Below are positions 52,901-63,561 of a stretch of DNA of 64,000 bases, piece by piece; positions within the stretch are counted from its first letter, which is position 1, and every line of letters starts with the position of its first letter. The position numbers were made by a program, and so were the translations under genes. Source of the stretch: Epichloe hybrida (Eukaryota > Ascomycota > Sordariomycetes > Hypocreales > Clavicipitaceae); contig JAFEKR010000017.1 in the NCBI GenBank assembly GCA_019022495.1, positions 1-64,000 on the forward strand, read 5' to 3'. Below the pieces are notes generated by a model that saw nothing but the letters and a program-made list of their open reading frames with translations, did no database searches and was not told the origin of the DNA.

Positions 52901-55900
52901 GTCTAACCGCAATTCTCACACCTCACCTCACGCCCGCCCACCTTTGAGCGAAAGCCGACCATGGCACATGGGTTCCCCCCTGTCCGCCCTAGTATGTATG
53001 TCCTGACGTCGTGGGGATGCATGGATGATGGATGCGGGCGCCTAGGGCCAGGCATGGGAACATGAACGGCTCTGTCACTGCAACCTCACCAACTTACTGA
53101 CCAGTGACCACTGAGAAGCACTAGGGACCAAAAAAAAACCCCCCGGCAATAGAAACCCATTTCGATACATATCAGGGTAGATGCTCAGCGAAAGAGATAT
53201 GTGGCGGGAGCTTCCGGCGAAAGCGACATCATAAATCAAAAGATGGAAAGTCCGTCAAGGAAGCGCAAATACCGGAGAAGTACGGATTACGGAAACCCGC
53301 TTCTCAAATGGCGTGACAGCTATTGCGGTTAAAATCGGCTACCGCTACACCACGAGACCGGATCTCTCTTTCTGCGTAAAACCTCACGATTGCCCAGCCT
53401 CCCGCTCATCATGCCTCTAACAGCGCCCTTTTCCAACAAGGCTGAGCCACAGAACGGCTGAAGCATTTCTGAACCGTGCACAAGTCGTCATAGTCCTAAG
53501 GATATTATACAAGATTGTTCAATCTGAACCATTTCATATATTTCAGATGGGCGAGGTAACGTCACCGAGAACTCACGATGTTGGCAAGACAAATTACGCA
53601 ACACGAGTTGCTGCCCCACATGAACATGACTCCCTACACTATGCGTAGCCTGTACAACGGCAGACGGATAATGATAGGGAGAGCTACTACTACTGATAGG
53701 CGTCAGCCTGGAGATAGGGACGGTTCGATCCGATCAATTCACACGGACGGCCTTTTTGAACGTTAGAACGTGTACAACACATTGCCATGCACATGACCGT
53801 TGAGCACGGAGGTGCTCGTCGAATCCCTCACATCAGATGATGGGGAAGAAAACCAGACTCTGAGTGGCTTGCATTGCAGGTTGTGCGATACGTTAGTTCC
53901 TTTGAAATGATACCATTGATCTCTGCGAATCAAAGTCCCTGGCTTGCTGCTTCGAGGAGAAATCCGAACTCCGAAATAAACATCCGATGGACGAGTGCAG
54001 CTCAGACCACCCACACTCCAGCAAACAAAAAGCAAAAATGGCGCTCGCCGTTAAACGCTTTCCCGACCCTTGGGAAGGCGCGGGCAGCAGGCGGCGTGTG
54101 CGGTGCAGCGTGGATGATTCTTGGTTCGGAATTTATCTACTTGAGCCAACAGCTTCATATGGAAACGCTTATTACGACACAACCAGGAACTAAGCGAGCG
54201 GATACAGCACTCAGCAGGCTGCAGCAGCTTGTGGAACTGTCCATTGTTCAAAAGACCGAATGAGACTTTCACAAGGGCCAAGAAAGGGCCGCAAAAAAAA
54301 AAAAAGAACTCACTGCCAGAACAGGGTTCATGATCATTATCGGACGGCGGGGGGGTCATCGTACATGACGCACTCCACGGCTTGTATTGTTGTTCATTCA
54401 GATTGTGGCAGATCTGGCGGCGATTTTCCTCTCCCCTGTTCACGGAAAAGTGGCATGCAGCGCAACTGGCGCTGCCGACCGTGGCCATCCTGGTTCTTGG
54501 CTGGACGATGTATGGAATATTCGAGGCTTGCATGTACGGTATTCAACTTGGCTCTCGCAAATCACAATGACACGCGAGACGTGGTACAAACAAGTTACCT
54601 GGCCTTCTCCACCCCACCACGGTGGTGTGGGCGCTGACGGATGGAGCAATCGTTTGCGCAGTATTACTCACTTCATGATCTCCATTAATACTGATTACAG
54701 AAGGCTTTTTTGACAATGGTAAAGTGAGGGATGGTGAGCGGCGAATCAAAAGGCCGCAGACAAGTGCGACTTTTTAGGCAGCAGTAATGTATCGTTTTAG
54801 CTTCACGGTGCAGAAGCCTGCAACGCTAACAAGTGAAACCAGGGCATGCTACACTTGATGAAGCCTCAATCCTGGAAGCAGCATTGGACAAATGCCATGA
54901 CTCTACGTTTTTGAGTAAGCAATACAAAGCCTTGGCGACATGCCAAAGCAAGTTGATGCCCCCCTCCCCCGAGCAGATTGTGGAAGGATCAGGGAAGACC
55001 TTCTTCGATGCTGGATGAACCATTGTTGAAGGGACGAACCGAGAGGGATGCAGCAGTGATGCACCCCCCTCGTGCCCCTTCTTCCCTAGTCCATTTCCAC
55101 ATGGGGCTCAGCCGTATGCTCGGTATGGCCGTCTCGGGCAACTTTGTCCAATCAATACTTGGCTGAACCAAGAGACAAGTGTCTGGTTGCCGCCTGGCGA
55201 GTTCTTGACACGCAGCACTCGGTACGATCGGGACAGTTGCGTGCTGGAGATGGAAGTCGAAGGCGGACGCAATGAGGAACGTATTCTGGCTTCCTGCGGG
55301 GTTTGCTGGGACGAACAGACGCCATCGCAGGAAGGCTTCTGGAAAATCGCAACATTGGCCCAAGTTTTCCATATATTTGGGCCTAGTTAGCCCTAGTTAG
55401 CTTGAATTTGGCGATCTATCTCAAGGGGCAGGGAGGGGTGCCAAACCGCCAATCCGCCATTCCTCGGCGAGAGCTGCTCTTCTCCGAGGCTGAAGCCCAT
55501 CGCGCCCTTTCCCTTCTGCCTTCTGAAGACGTTCGAGAAGGAGGCCCACGTACCGACGCCTTCGGAGCGGCCTGGAGCCACGGCGGCAGGGTGGATGCTA
55601 AACGCTCAAGTACGGGCAGTGAAACAAAAACGCCTGCAGACTCAAGATGGTGACGGAGAGACTGGACACATTGACGTCGTCCAGTTGTCGGCGTGCATCG
55701 ACAAGCCCCCTTTTGCGCTGCAATTCTCCCAGCTCGGCAGAGACGACTGGGTGCGAACAGCTGACAGGCACACGACTCTTTCGTACCCGAACTCGACGGG
55801 ACCAGCATTTGTTGGCGCCCCAGGGTGGTGGTGCGTCTGTCGTGATACCCGGCAAAGAAAAAGGTAAAAAAGAGTCTCATTCGGTTTCAGAACTGACTAA

Positions 55901-57416
55901 TGTCCTGCATAGAGATGCAAGGCTAGACGGACCAACCGAATAAAATATGGTGGGCGTCAATATGACCAACGCCGCGCGCCACCAGGCCAGGCCGCCGCCT
56001 ATTGTTCCCACTCCGCTTTGTGAACTGTCAAAAGAGAAGTGGCTGAATACATGGTTTAGACCGGTTGGACAAAGCTCATCCGGCCGAGACATACTGGAAC
56101 AAGAGCTTGCCTGCCTTTATCTGGTGGCGGCGGCGCGAAGGCACAGACCAGAGAGAGGATGAATGTATGGATCGAGGATGAATGTCTCTTTTTGTTACTG
56201 ACAGGAATTTCTCCCCAGTTGTATGCTTGATATCAACTGACTACCCATATTGTGCCTTACTCTGTACAATGTAGGAGGTACCCGAGGTATTATGAAACTA
56301 TACTCGCACATCTTCACTGCTGACGAGGGCACCGTGAGCTTTTGAGTACGCAAATGTAGCCTCAGGGGCTCTCAAGAGCTCGAGGTCGCTGCTATACCAT
56401 TCGCTGACAGCATCACCTCAGAACACATGCGTGATGAGTTTCAAGGATCTGATTGTCTTGTCCCAAGGCTCTCCCCTGCAGCCCCCGGAGCCCTTGGATC
56501 ACGCGCGAGCCTGAGCTCACGATTCAAGGTTGCATTCGACAATTGACGTGGTGATATGTGCTACAACCTTGGCTGGTCGTAATCTCGGGCATCTTTTCCC
56601 TGTCAGCCATCTGAGATAGCTGAACTAAGTACGGAGTATGCCCAGCCCGACCTCAGATTTCTTGCGGCGCAGATCGCGGGTTCAATGGGCGTCAACGAAG
56701 GGGGGGGGAAGCACGCTTGGCCAACTATATTGGGCGCCAAAGACGAATTTGGGCCTACCTGTGCAGTGTAAATGCATACATGTCTTGCTACAATTATATT
56801 GGGAGTGGCGGTCAAGATATGTTGTCGCGTGGGTCTTTTTTCGGGAATTTATTCTCCTGCTCCAAGTGAGGCCGAGGTAAGTAAAAAGCGATGGAGGTCG
56901 TTTGCTTGGACCGGCGTCGCCGTCCATTGTCTTCGTCCCCAGCACACTGATTTGCCAAGGCGAGAATGAAGGCACCGCCGTAATTGGAGACGCAAGCAAA
57001 GGCGATGATATGTGGTCGTCGGTACTCGACTCGGGAGTCTCCTACATCGGTCCCGTGAGTCTGCGATGCAGTTACGACATTGTGCTGCCGTCCGGGTCGA
57101 CCCCAATGCTATCGAGCGAGACCTGGTAGTAGGTCATCGCTACGGCATGTCACGTTGATGCCGTTGCCCAAATCAAAGGAGAATCCGAGGCCGAGTCGGC
57201 AACTTTCCCTCTCGACGTGATTTCCAGATGCAGCAGTTCGCGTCTCATGCCTCGGGCAGTATTGCGACCTCGCAAGCATCTGTTCTCCAACCAAGTCTGT
57301 TACAAGCTCATCAAGTAACAGGATCGAAGAATCATCTCTTTTTTTCTTTTCGTAAAAGTGAAAGGAATACCGGATTGCTGGAGCCGCAAAGATCAATGCA
57401 TAGTGCATCGTCGTAG
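49935..57416. promoter_or_regulatory. 7.5-kb gene desert upstream of the C2H2 factor
   Basis: No exon with convincing coding bias on either strand. The 328-codon minus ORF near 51232–52218 is low-complexity. Notable contents: a 10-bp tandem repeat at 51426–51476, GGGCA repeats at 51815–51835, GTACGAATTACGGACC (52866–52881), GTACGGATTACGGA (53280–53293), GTACGGAGTA (56629–56638), and C- and G-runs. Non-coding RNAs cannot be excluded. Confidence 0.4.
51426..51476. repeat. 10-bp tandem repeat (GCTGACGCTG), 5 copies
   Basis: The first unit is GCTGACGCGG, the next four GCTGACGCTG. Confidence 0.9.
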
Positions 57417-58075
57417 ATGACGCCGCCCGCGCCCTCACGAACGGCACCACAACTCCCTGCCATGACCGAGCAAAACTCGCCAACCTATCAGACTCGCCCG
57501 GCATCCCAAGAGGCCGTCGAAACGACCACGTTCTACGCCCAAACACCGACCGATTCCCCCAACTCGTTCCTCGTTCCGACCACATCGCAAAGTCCATCCC
57601 TCAGAAAAATAAAACGCAAAATCCTCACAACACCCAGCCACGGCAACGTCTTGTCCCATCATTCAAGCGCCGGCCAACCCCCTCGCCCCTCCACGTCTCG
57701 CCATCATTCGAAATAAGTAACCTAAACGCCATGTTCCTACACCCCCCCCCCCAACTGCCATCTAGCAACGGCCATGCTCTATTGTCCTTTTCTCACCGTC
57801 TCCATCTAAACGGCCCGGGAAAAACCCCTTTGCAAAGCCAAGTACCGCCCACAGGTTCGCGTCCCTTGATGGCCACTGCCCGGGACAGGACAACACCCAC
57901 ACGTCTCATGAGCACCTGGTCTCGCTCAGATACCGACCACGATCCCTTGAAGGAGCGGGCCAAAAAACCCAAAACCAAACTGTTGAGTTTTACGCCCCCT
58001 ACGCCCGACCAGCGCCCAACGTCGGGACAAACCCAACAGGTGTCGGAGGCCGACCCGGACACACGGACCGAGTGA
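57417..58075 (+). CDS. Hypothetical Ser/Thr/Pro-rich protein, two coding-like ORFs with unresolved join
   Basis: The first ORF starts at the ATG at 57417 (MTPPAPSRTAPQLPAMTEQN) and runs 99 codons to a TAA at 57714. The second frame is open from before 57731 to 58075, with KERAKKPKTKLLSFTPPTP near its end. Both have the C/G third-position bias and codon choice of real genes here, and both are disordered, basic and Pro/Thr-rich. They lie in different frames. A weak splice (GTCTCG donor near 57697, ATCTAG acceptor at 57765) would join them in phase, but the donor is poor; the C11 run at 57742–57752 is another possible source of a frame change. I recognise no family. Confidence 0.35.
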
Positions 58076-58556
58076 ATAACGCTTCGGCAGGATCGGTGAG
58101 ACGGTCCATGTATCCCTTCTTCAGCCGGGATGACTATCAGATAATGCTTTAACCTGGCAAAGGGAAACAATTGCTTGACACATTTACGCAGGCCCAGGCA
58201 CACAGGCAAACTTTTACCACGCAGGTTTGGAACAAGAAGAAAAAGCCTTTTCGATCCAGAATGCTTTCATGGTAAAAAGAGTGCTTTTTCTTATAAAATG
58301 CTCCTTCTTACGAGCTGATTGCTAGTGAACAAGTTACTTGTCCTAGTCCCATGAGGCGAACAAGTCTATTCTGCCTCGTGAACAGCCAAGATGCATACAT
58401 GCCGTGGCAATGCGTACTGATGCGTACTGATTGTAAAAATGACAGTTAGTACATGTTGCAAGACTGCCATGAATTTCTGCTGCTTGAGCTGCGTGCGCCG
58501 GCCACCACCACCACAACCTTCTCGTCAACAACATGCCATGACTGCCGCACAACCCC
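58076..58556. other. Convergent 3' intergenic region
   Basis: 480 bp between the hypothetical + strand gene and the 2EXR-like gene. Nothing recognised. Confidence 0.4.
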
Positions 58557-59864
58557 CTATACCCAACCCATCTCACTCCTGAACTGTCGCCACAAACCAC
58601 TCTTGAGCGCATCCTGCCCCGTGTACCAAGCGGCCTCATTCTCCAGCTGATGGATCCAGCCGTCTCTAATCTCCCTCCTCCTCCTGTCCCCCCCCTGGTT
58701 CCATTCCCTGATAATACTCAACCAATCCGCCCCTATTGCATAACCTTCGGCATCCAGATTCCTCTTGTGCGTGCTCAAGTCGTTCGTGACGTCCTCGGAC
58801 AACATGTCTATGCCACGGCCCTCCGCCCAATCCAAAACGAGCCAGAAATGCTCCCTCAGCACATGCAGCGTCCACTGCCCAGCCTTGCGGAAGAGACCGT
58901 CACATCGGGGGCACGAGAAGGGCTCGGACCTGCCGTCACCGAAGTGATACCTTTCCATGTATTCGAGGGTGAGGGGCCCCAGAGCATTCAGTCGCTGCTT
59001 CATTCCTGTGCGGACAAACTTGAGCCTTTCGAATTTTCCAACCGGCCCGTTGAATTCCTTGACGGGCATGAAAACTACTGTGCGAACCGGGCTCGGTTCC
59101 GCCTTTCTCCATTCGCCATCCCGCGCGAGCTGGCATAGCGTTCTTCTCCATCTATGGGAGAAGCGGTCGATTGAGGCATCGTCTGGATCCTCTTTCTCGA
59201 GGATGAGACCACGCACGTTGATGCCGGGAGGGGACGATCGTATGAGAACATCCAGGCAGGATGAGAAGGCATGCCGGTTCAGCCTTTCGGGAGCAGATGC
59301 CCAACTTTGGGTGATGATGACTCTCTTGGCGCTTGGGAGCCGGTCTGTGAATGTTCTCCAGAAATCTTGCACCACGTGGTGCTGGACCTGCACGACGTGG
59401 CCGACCAGGGGACCTATATGGTCCTCCTCTGCCCGCACGTCATATTCTACCTAGACATTCTGCGCGTGGCGGGCGAAGGATAGGTCGTACCAGGTGTTGC
59501 CGGGATAGCCGCCTCCGAGCAGCCACTCAGACTCGACGACATAGTAAGTGTCCTCGTCTGCCCAGAAGAGCTTGGCGGCCTCGACGCGCAGGGCGGACGA
59601 CGCCCTCATGGCCTGCCAGAGAGTAGGGCCAGAACAGGAGGCCAGGACGCGCAGCCGGAGCTCGGGGGGGAGCCGGGCGAATTTGGGGAACGAGGGGCAT
59701 TGTGACGGCGAAGAGGGACCTTGTTCGTTGTTGCACTGGACGAAGAAGTGAAACGGAATGCGCCCTTCTCCATTGCGCGTCACATGGAGGTTCCAGTTCA
59801 GAGGTTTGCTCCAGGGTGGCTTGGACATGCAGTCGAGCAAGTTGCAGACATCTTTCGGCCGCAT
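58557..59864 (-). pseudogene. 2EXR-domain-like protein gene interrupted by an in-frame TAG
   Basis: From the ATG at 59864 (MRPKDVCNLLDCMSKPP) a single frame runs 435 codons to the stop at 58557, except for a TAG at 59453–59451 (codon 138). The sequence before it (SFPKFARLPPELRLRVLASC, then ALRVEAAKLFWADEDTYYV) matches the fungal 2EXR/F-box-like N-terminal fold. The sequence after it continues the same protein without a break (VEYDVRAEEDHIGPL, LPSAKRVIITQS), with a C2H2-like motif (FSCPRCDGLFRKAGQWTLHV) and EGYAIGADWL. No intron signals surround the TAG. It may be a nonsense mutation, a sequencing error or readthrough. The 2EXR family has no established function. A CAG-to-TAG change in CpA context would fit RIP-type mutation. 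Confidence 0.7.
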
Positions 59865-60390
59865 GTTGAATGAACTGGGTCGACGGACGGATGAGTGAAT
59901 TTTTTCCGGTCCAAGAGTCGGTCGGCTTCTTCGCCAAAGGTGTCTGATGAGAATGGATGAAGGTGGTTAATGTATGATTTTTGGCGGGCCTGGGTTACCG
60001 TTGAATTAGATGATATTTCTGTTCAAAGTTGTTTACAACAACAACAACAACAACAACAACAACAGCAGCAACAGCAAGAAGAAGAAGAAGAAGAGGAAGA
60101 GGAAGAAGAAGAAGAAGAGGAAGAGGAAGAAGAAGAAGAAGAGGAAGAGGAAGAAGAAGAAGAAAAAGGAGAAGAAGGAGAAGAAGAAGAAGTAGCAACC
60201 CGCCTACTGCATGTGCCTGGAACCGGCCCGTAGTTCGTGGTTTTGGCGACTGGGTAAGTGCTGACCGCATCCTTGGTGTCGAGACACGACTTCCCTACCT
60301 CGGATGAATTGTCCAGACCATTGCAGAGAACGATCAACTCTCAAGTGGTATATTCAGATACGCAAGCTGTAGAACGGATGGACACAGCTA
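59865..60390. other. Intergenic region with a long trinucleotide tract
   Basis: Promoter side of the 2EXR-like gene and 3' side of the LSB5-like gene, dominated by the repeat at 60034–60192. No gene. Confidence 0.5.
60034..60192. repeat. (CAA)n(CAG)n(GAA/GAG)n compound microsatellite, 160 bp
   Basis: About nine CAA units lead into AGC/AAC units, then about 118 bp of pure purine (AAG and AGG/GAG units) with a regular AAGAGGAAGAGG sub-pattern. Confidence 0.95.
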
Positions 60391-61872
60391 CTACCACCGT
60401 GGCTCCCCCCGCTCAATCGCCGGCGTCGAAATGACCTTGTCATCGCCGAACGGGTCACCATCATCCTCTCCCCCCTCCACATCCTCCTCACTCGTAGCAA
60501 CAGAAGGTTGTCGTGCAGCCCCGTCTTCTTGGGCCTTTTGGGTAATCACTGGGGCCAGCATGTCAGCATGATGCATGCCAAAGGAAAGTCAGACGCACGA
60601 AAAGGGGCAAGGAAGGCCGGGCAAGCGGAGGCCACCTACTTCTATACCTGTGCGCCTGCTCAGCCAGCTCGTCGTCCGAGTCACTGTCGGCTTCAATGGA
60701 CTGGTCGAGCTGCTCAAAGGCCATCAGGGCATGGACAAGTTCATCATTTGCGTGCAAAAGACTGCCCACTGCTCGCTCTCAACGTGATGAATCTGGATTG
60801 GGGCATGCATCAGTAGTAGTAAACAGACCGCCGGGCCTTGAACGACCAAGGAAAAAAAAAAAAGAAATGCAAAAAAGACAGGAATTGGAACTGGAGAAGA
60901 AAACTTACGTAGCGCAGTATCCTCCTCCGAAGCGTCTTACAAGCCTCAAAGTGCTGAACAGCCGTGCGATTCTCCGAGATGCGCTCCCTCTCACGATTGA
61001 TGGTCTGGAGAGAGTTCATCAACCCCGTCGACGCCATGGATGACTCGGCGATGATGGACATCATCTTTTCTTTTTCCTCTTCGAGATGAAACGTCTTGCG
61101 CCCTTTGTTCTTGGGCTTGGACTTGCTCTTCTTGTGGCCGCTGCTCTGCGGCGACGAAGACGGCGCCTTCATCATGTTGGATTTGTCCACGGCCGAGGCC
61201 ATGCTCTGCCAGGCGTCCTGCTGGCCTCTGGACGACGGACCTGCGGCCGCTTGTCTCTGCTGCAGTGCGAGAGCCCGCTCCTCCTCTTTCTCCTCCTCCT
61301 CATCCCCGAACGGGTTCTCCGTCTCCTTGATGACTTTGGATCTCTCCTGCGTCATGGCCACCTTGCGTTTGGGCAGCTCCTTGTACAGTCGGGCAACTCT
61401 CTCCAGCCCTGGGGTTCTCCCGTACTGCGACCATTCGCGGAACAGCTCCGTGCACTTGCTCCTGACGGCCGGGTCGGACAGGTCCGAGGTACCGCATACT
61501 CGGAGACGTTCTAGCAGCGGCTCGTCTGCAAAGGTGCGCTGGAACTTGGGTCCTGCATTCTGAATCAGTCCGTCGAGCAGGACGAGCGCTCTGATCTGGC
61601 GGTGGGCCGTGCCGTACTTGAGCTTCTTTCGAATGGCGCGAGCGGCTTCCGTGGGACCGGTTGCTTGTATCTTGACGACCTCGACGAGGTCGGGAACGCC
61701 GCTGAGGTCGTCTTCGGCGTAGGATTCGGCCGTGAGGTTCTCGATGGTGACGGTGACCGCCGAATATGGCTTCTTCTGTTATGGGAATGGGTCAGATGAA
61801 TCGAGCGCCGCCGAGAAGTAGTAAGTCTCCGTCCGTTGGGAGATGGAATGCCAGACGTACCGATTGAAACAT
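60391..61872 (-). CDS. lsb5: LSB5-like VHS/GAT domain protein (actin patch/endocytosis), frameshifted in exon 3
   Basis: Exons: 61872..61861 (12 nt, MFQS), 61775..60909, 60792..60640, 60548..60391. The VHS domain begins at once (KKPYSAVTVTIENLTAESYA, DLVEVVKIQA, IRKKLKYGTAHRQIRALVLL, CTELFREWSQYG). An NPF motif follows (ETENPFGDEEEE), then a basic linker, and a GAT-like helical region (LMNSLQTINRERERISENRT, LLHANDELVHALMAFEQLD, SDDELAEQAHRYR). The C-terminus reads DPFGDDKVISTPAIERGEPR. In exon 3 the expected reading IHHVESEQWA is one frame away from GSLLHANDELV; the break lies at 60763–60768, where a GGGC may have been lost. Acceptor use at TTGAGAG|CGA would rescue the frame by skipping about ten residues. 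LSB5 links ubiquitin, Arf and Las17/Sla1 actin machinery. Confidence 0.82.
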
Positions 61873-62605
61873 GCCGAGAGGAGGGTTGGTGCTGCGGGAG
61901 AGTGGGAATGCGGGGCGGGGAGCCGGGCTGGCTGGTTTATGTGTGATGATACGATATGACGCTGGTGGTGGGGTTGTTGGTTTTTTACATGTATGTATAC
62001 CGGTCCGTGCGGGATTCCGATGATGGCTTGCATGGGAATCCGCACCCATTCATGTTTTGTTGATTCGGGTCATCCAGGCGAGGACCGACGGCAGGAGCCG
62101 ATAGAGAAGGAAGTAGATGTAGCCTCTCAAAATAGGAATTCACAAAGATGACTCGATAAAACCACAACAAACAATCCACAGGGGCTCCTTGGCAGAAAGT
62201 AATCCTTGGCCTGGCATAAGTCACCCTGATAGTCATCCTTGAACCACACCAATGGCAAACTCATGGTCGGTTCTGTATTGTTTTCTCATGCTTCTTGGGC
62301 CTTTTCGCCCCGTGCCAACCGGTTGATGTCGGCACTCTGCGTGCTCCCACGAACTACACCCCCTCGTTCTTTTCGAGTCGCAGCCTGTTGAAAGATTGGC
62401 TCGAGTACAAATAATTGCTGCACCATCAGGTCCATTCGCTGGTTCAAGTACCGCTGTACACCCGCGTATCCTGCCTCCTATCATGCCTTGCATGTCCGAA
62501 TTACTGGCAAGCTCCCGTTCGTCTGCCCGACTCGCGATGGTTTCCCACACACCTTGGTCTCAAGTACGCTCGGCTGCAACCCCAAGTGTCGTGGGTGCGC
62601 TGAGC
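61873..62605. promoter_or_regulatory. Intergenic region upstream of the LSB5-like gene
   Basis: 0.73 kb between same-strand genes. Includes TACATGTATGTATACC near 61986. No gene seen. Confidence 0.4.
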
Positions 62606-63561
62606 TTACTTAAGCTTCTTGCCTGACTTCGCAGCGGCCCTTTTGCGTTCGCGCTTGGCGTATATGCCGGCAGTGAAAGGATCTTCGTAGCGCAGGGCGA
62701 CCACATATACCAGGTAAACCCAAGCGGTCAACAAAAGACCAGCTGGTTTGCCGAAGAGCAAAGCAGTTCCCAAGAAGCTCATGGTCGAGCCCCAGTACAT
62801 GGGCGCACCGGTTATGTTGAAAGGAAAGCCCGTCACCATGTCATCCAGCAGAAAGCCGAAATAATCACCGAGGAAAGTTCCGATTATTCCCAGCCTCCAT
62901 GTCGACGACACCACAAGAATGTTACCAGCAGCCAGCAGCGTGTAAGCAGCAGCCTGTGAGTACACAGACAGAAGCAGCGGGTGCGAGGGTTGTTCTGATA
63001 TAGCAGTCTTGTACAGCCAGTCACGTATCATGCCGAGGGAGAAGATGGTGGCAGCGAGGCCATAGCAGGCCGCCTTTGAATTTCCGCCAAACAACTTTGT
63101 TAGGACCTTGTTGTGATACTCTACAGGACTCGAGGTCAGCCCGACACCGTCTCCCGTCATCGTGGAGAAAAAGGACACGGTTGGATGTGACTCTGGATTC
63201 GAGGAGGAATTTTGTGCGAACCTTGTCGAGCAACGATGCTGCGTGATACGAAAGCCGCCTGGTTAGCGAGCTACCTCCACGTACGTTTGGGCGCGACCGA
63301 GGGGATCCATTGTGGACGGGTCGCGTGGATGAACTGAACTCACTTCCAGAACAACGGGTTAAAGGCAATGGATGCTCCGGATACTGCAGTTCACACAAGT
63401 CAAAGCAACAATTAGTCACGGGAAGATTCTCCGTGTTGGGCCACACGACATCACCGCTGCATCATGTAGATTAGAAGACAACGTCATCCGGGTCACTCAC
63501 CGGCCAAGCTTTTCTTGTCGAGATGTACGTAATTGACGAGGTCGCCCAGAAAAGACGACAT
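62606..63561 (-). CDS. OPI3: Phosphatidyl-N-methylethanolamine N-methyltransferase (phospholipid methyltransferase)
   Basis: Four exons (63561..63501, 63383..63344, 63238..63222, 63120..62606) give 210 aa, the usual size. Joins keep frame: LDKKSLA–VSGASIAFNPLFW–NIVARQ–EYHNKVLTKLFGG. Exon 3 is a 17-nt microexon; its donor is the weaker GTTCGC. The start ATG at 63561 reads MSSFLGDLVNYVHLDKKSLA. The membrane helices fit OPI3: ACYGLAATIFSLGMIRDWLY, AAAYTLLAAGNILVVSSTW, LGIIGTFLGDYFGFLLDD, GAPMYWGSTMSFLGTALLFG (AdoMet-binding region) and LLLTAWVYLVYVVALRYEDP, with a basic C-terminus (KRERKRAAAKSGKKLK). It performs the last two methylations of phosphatidylethanolamine to phosphatidylcholine in the ER. 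Confidence 0.95.

Noticed and set aside
54989..55880. Minus-strand ORFs of 127 and 154 codons
   Set aside because: No coding bias, no ATG in good context, no motif.
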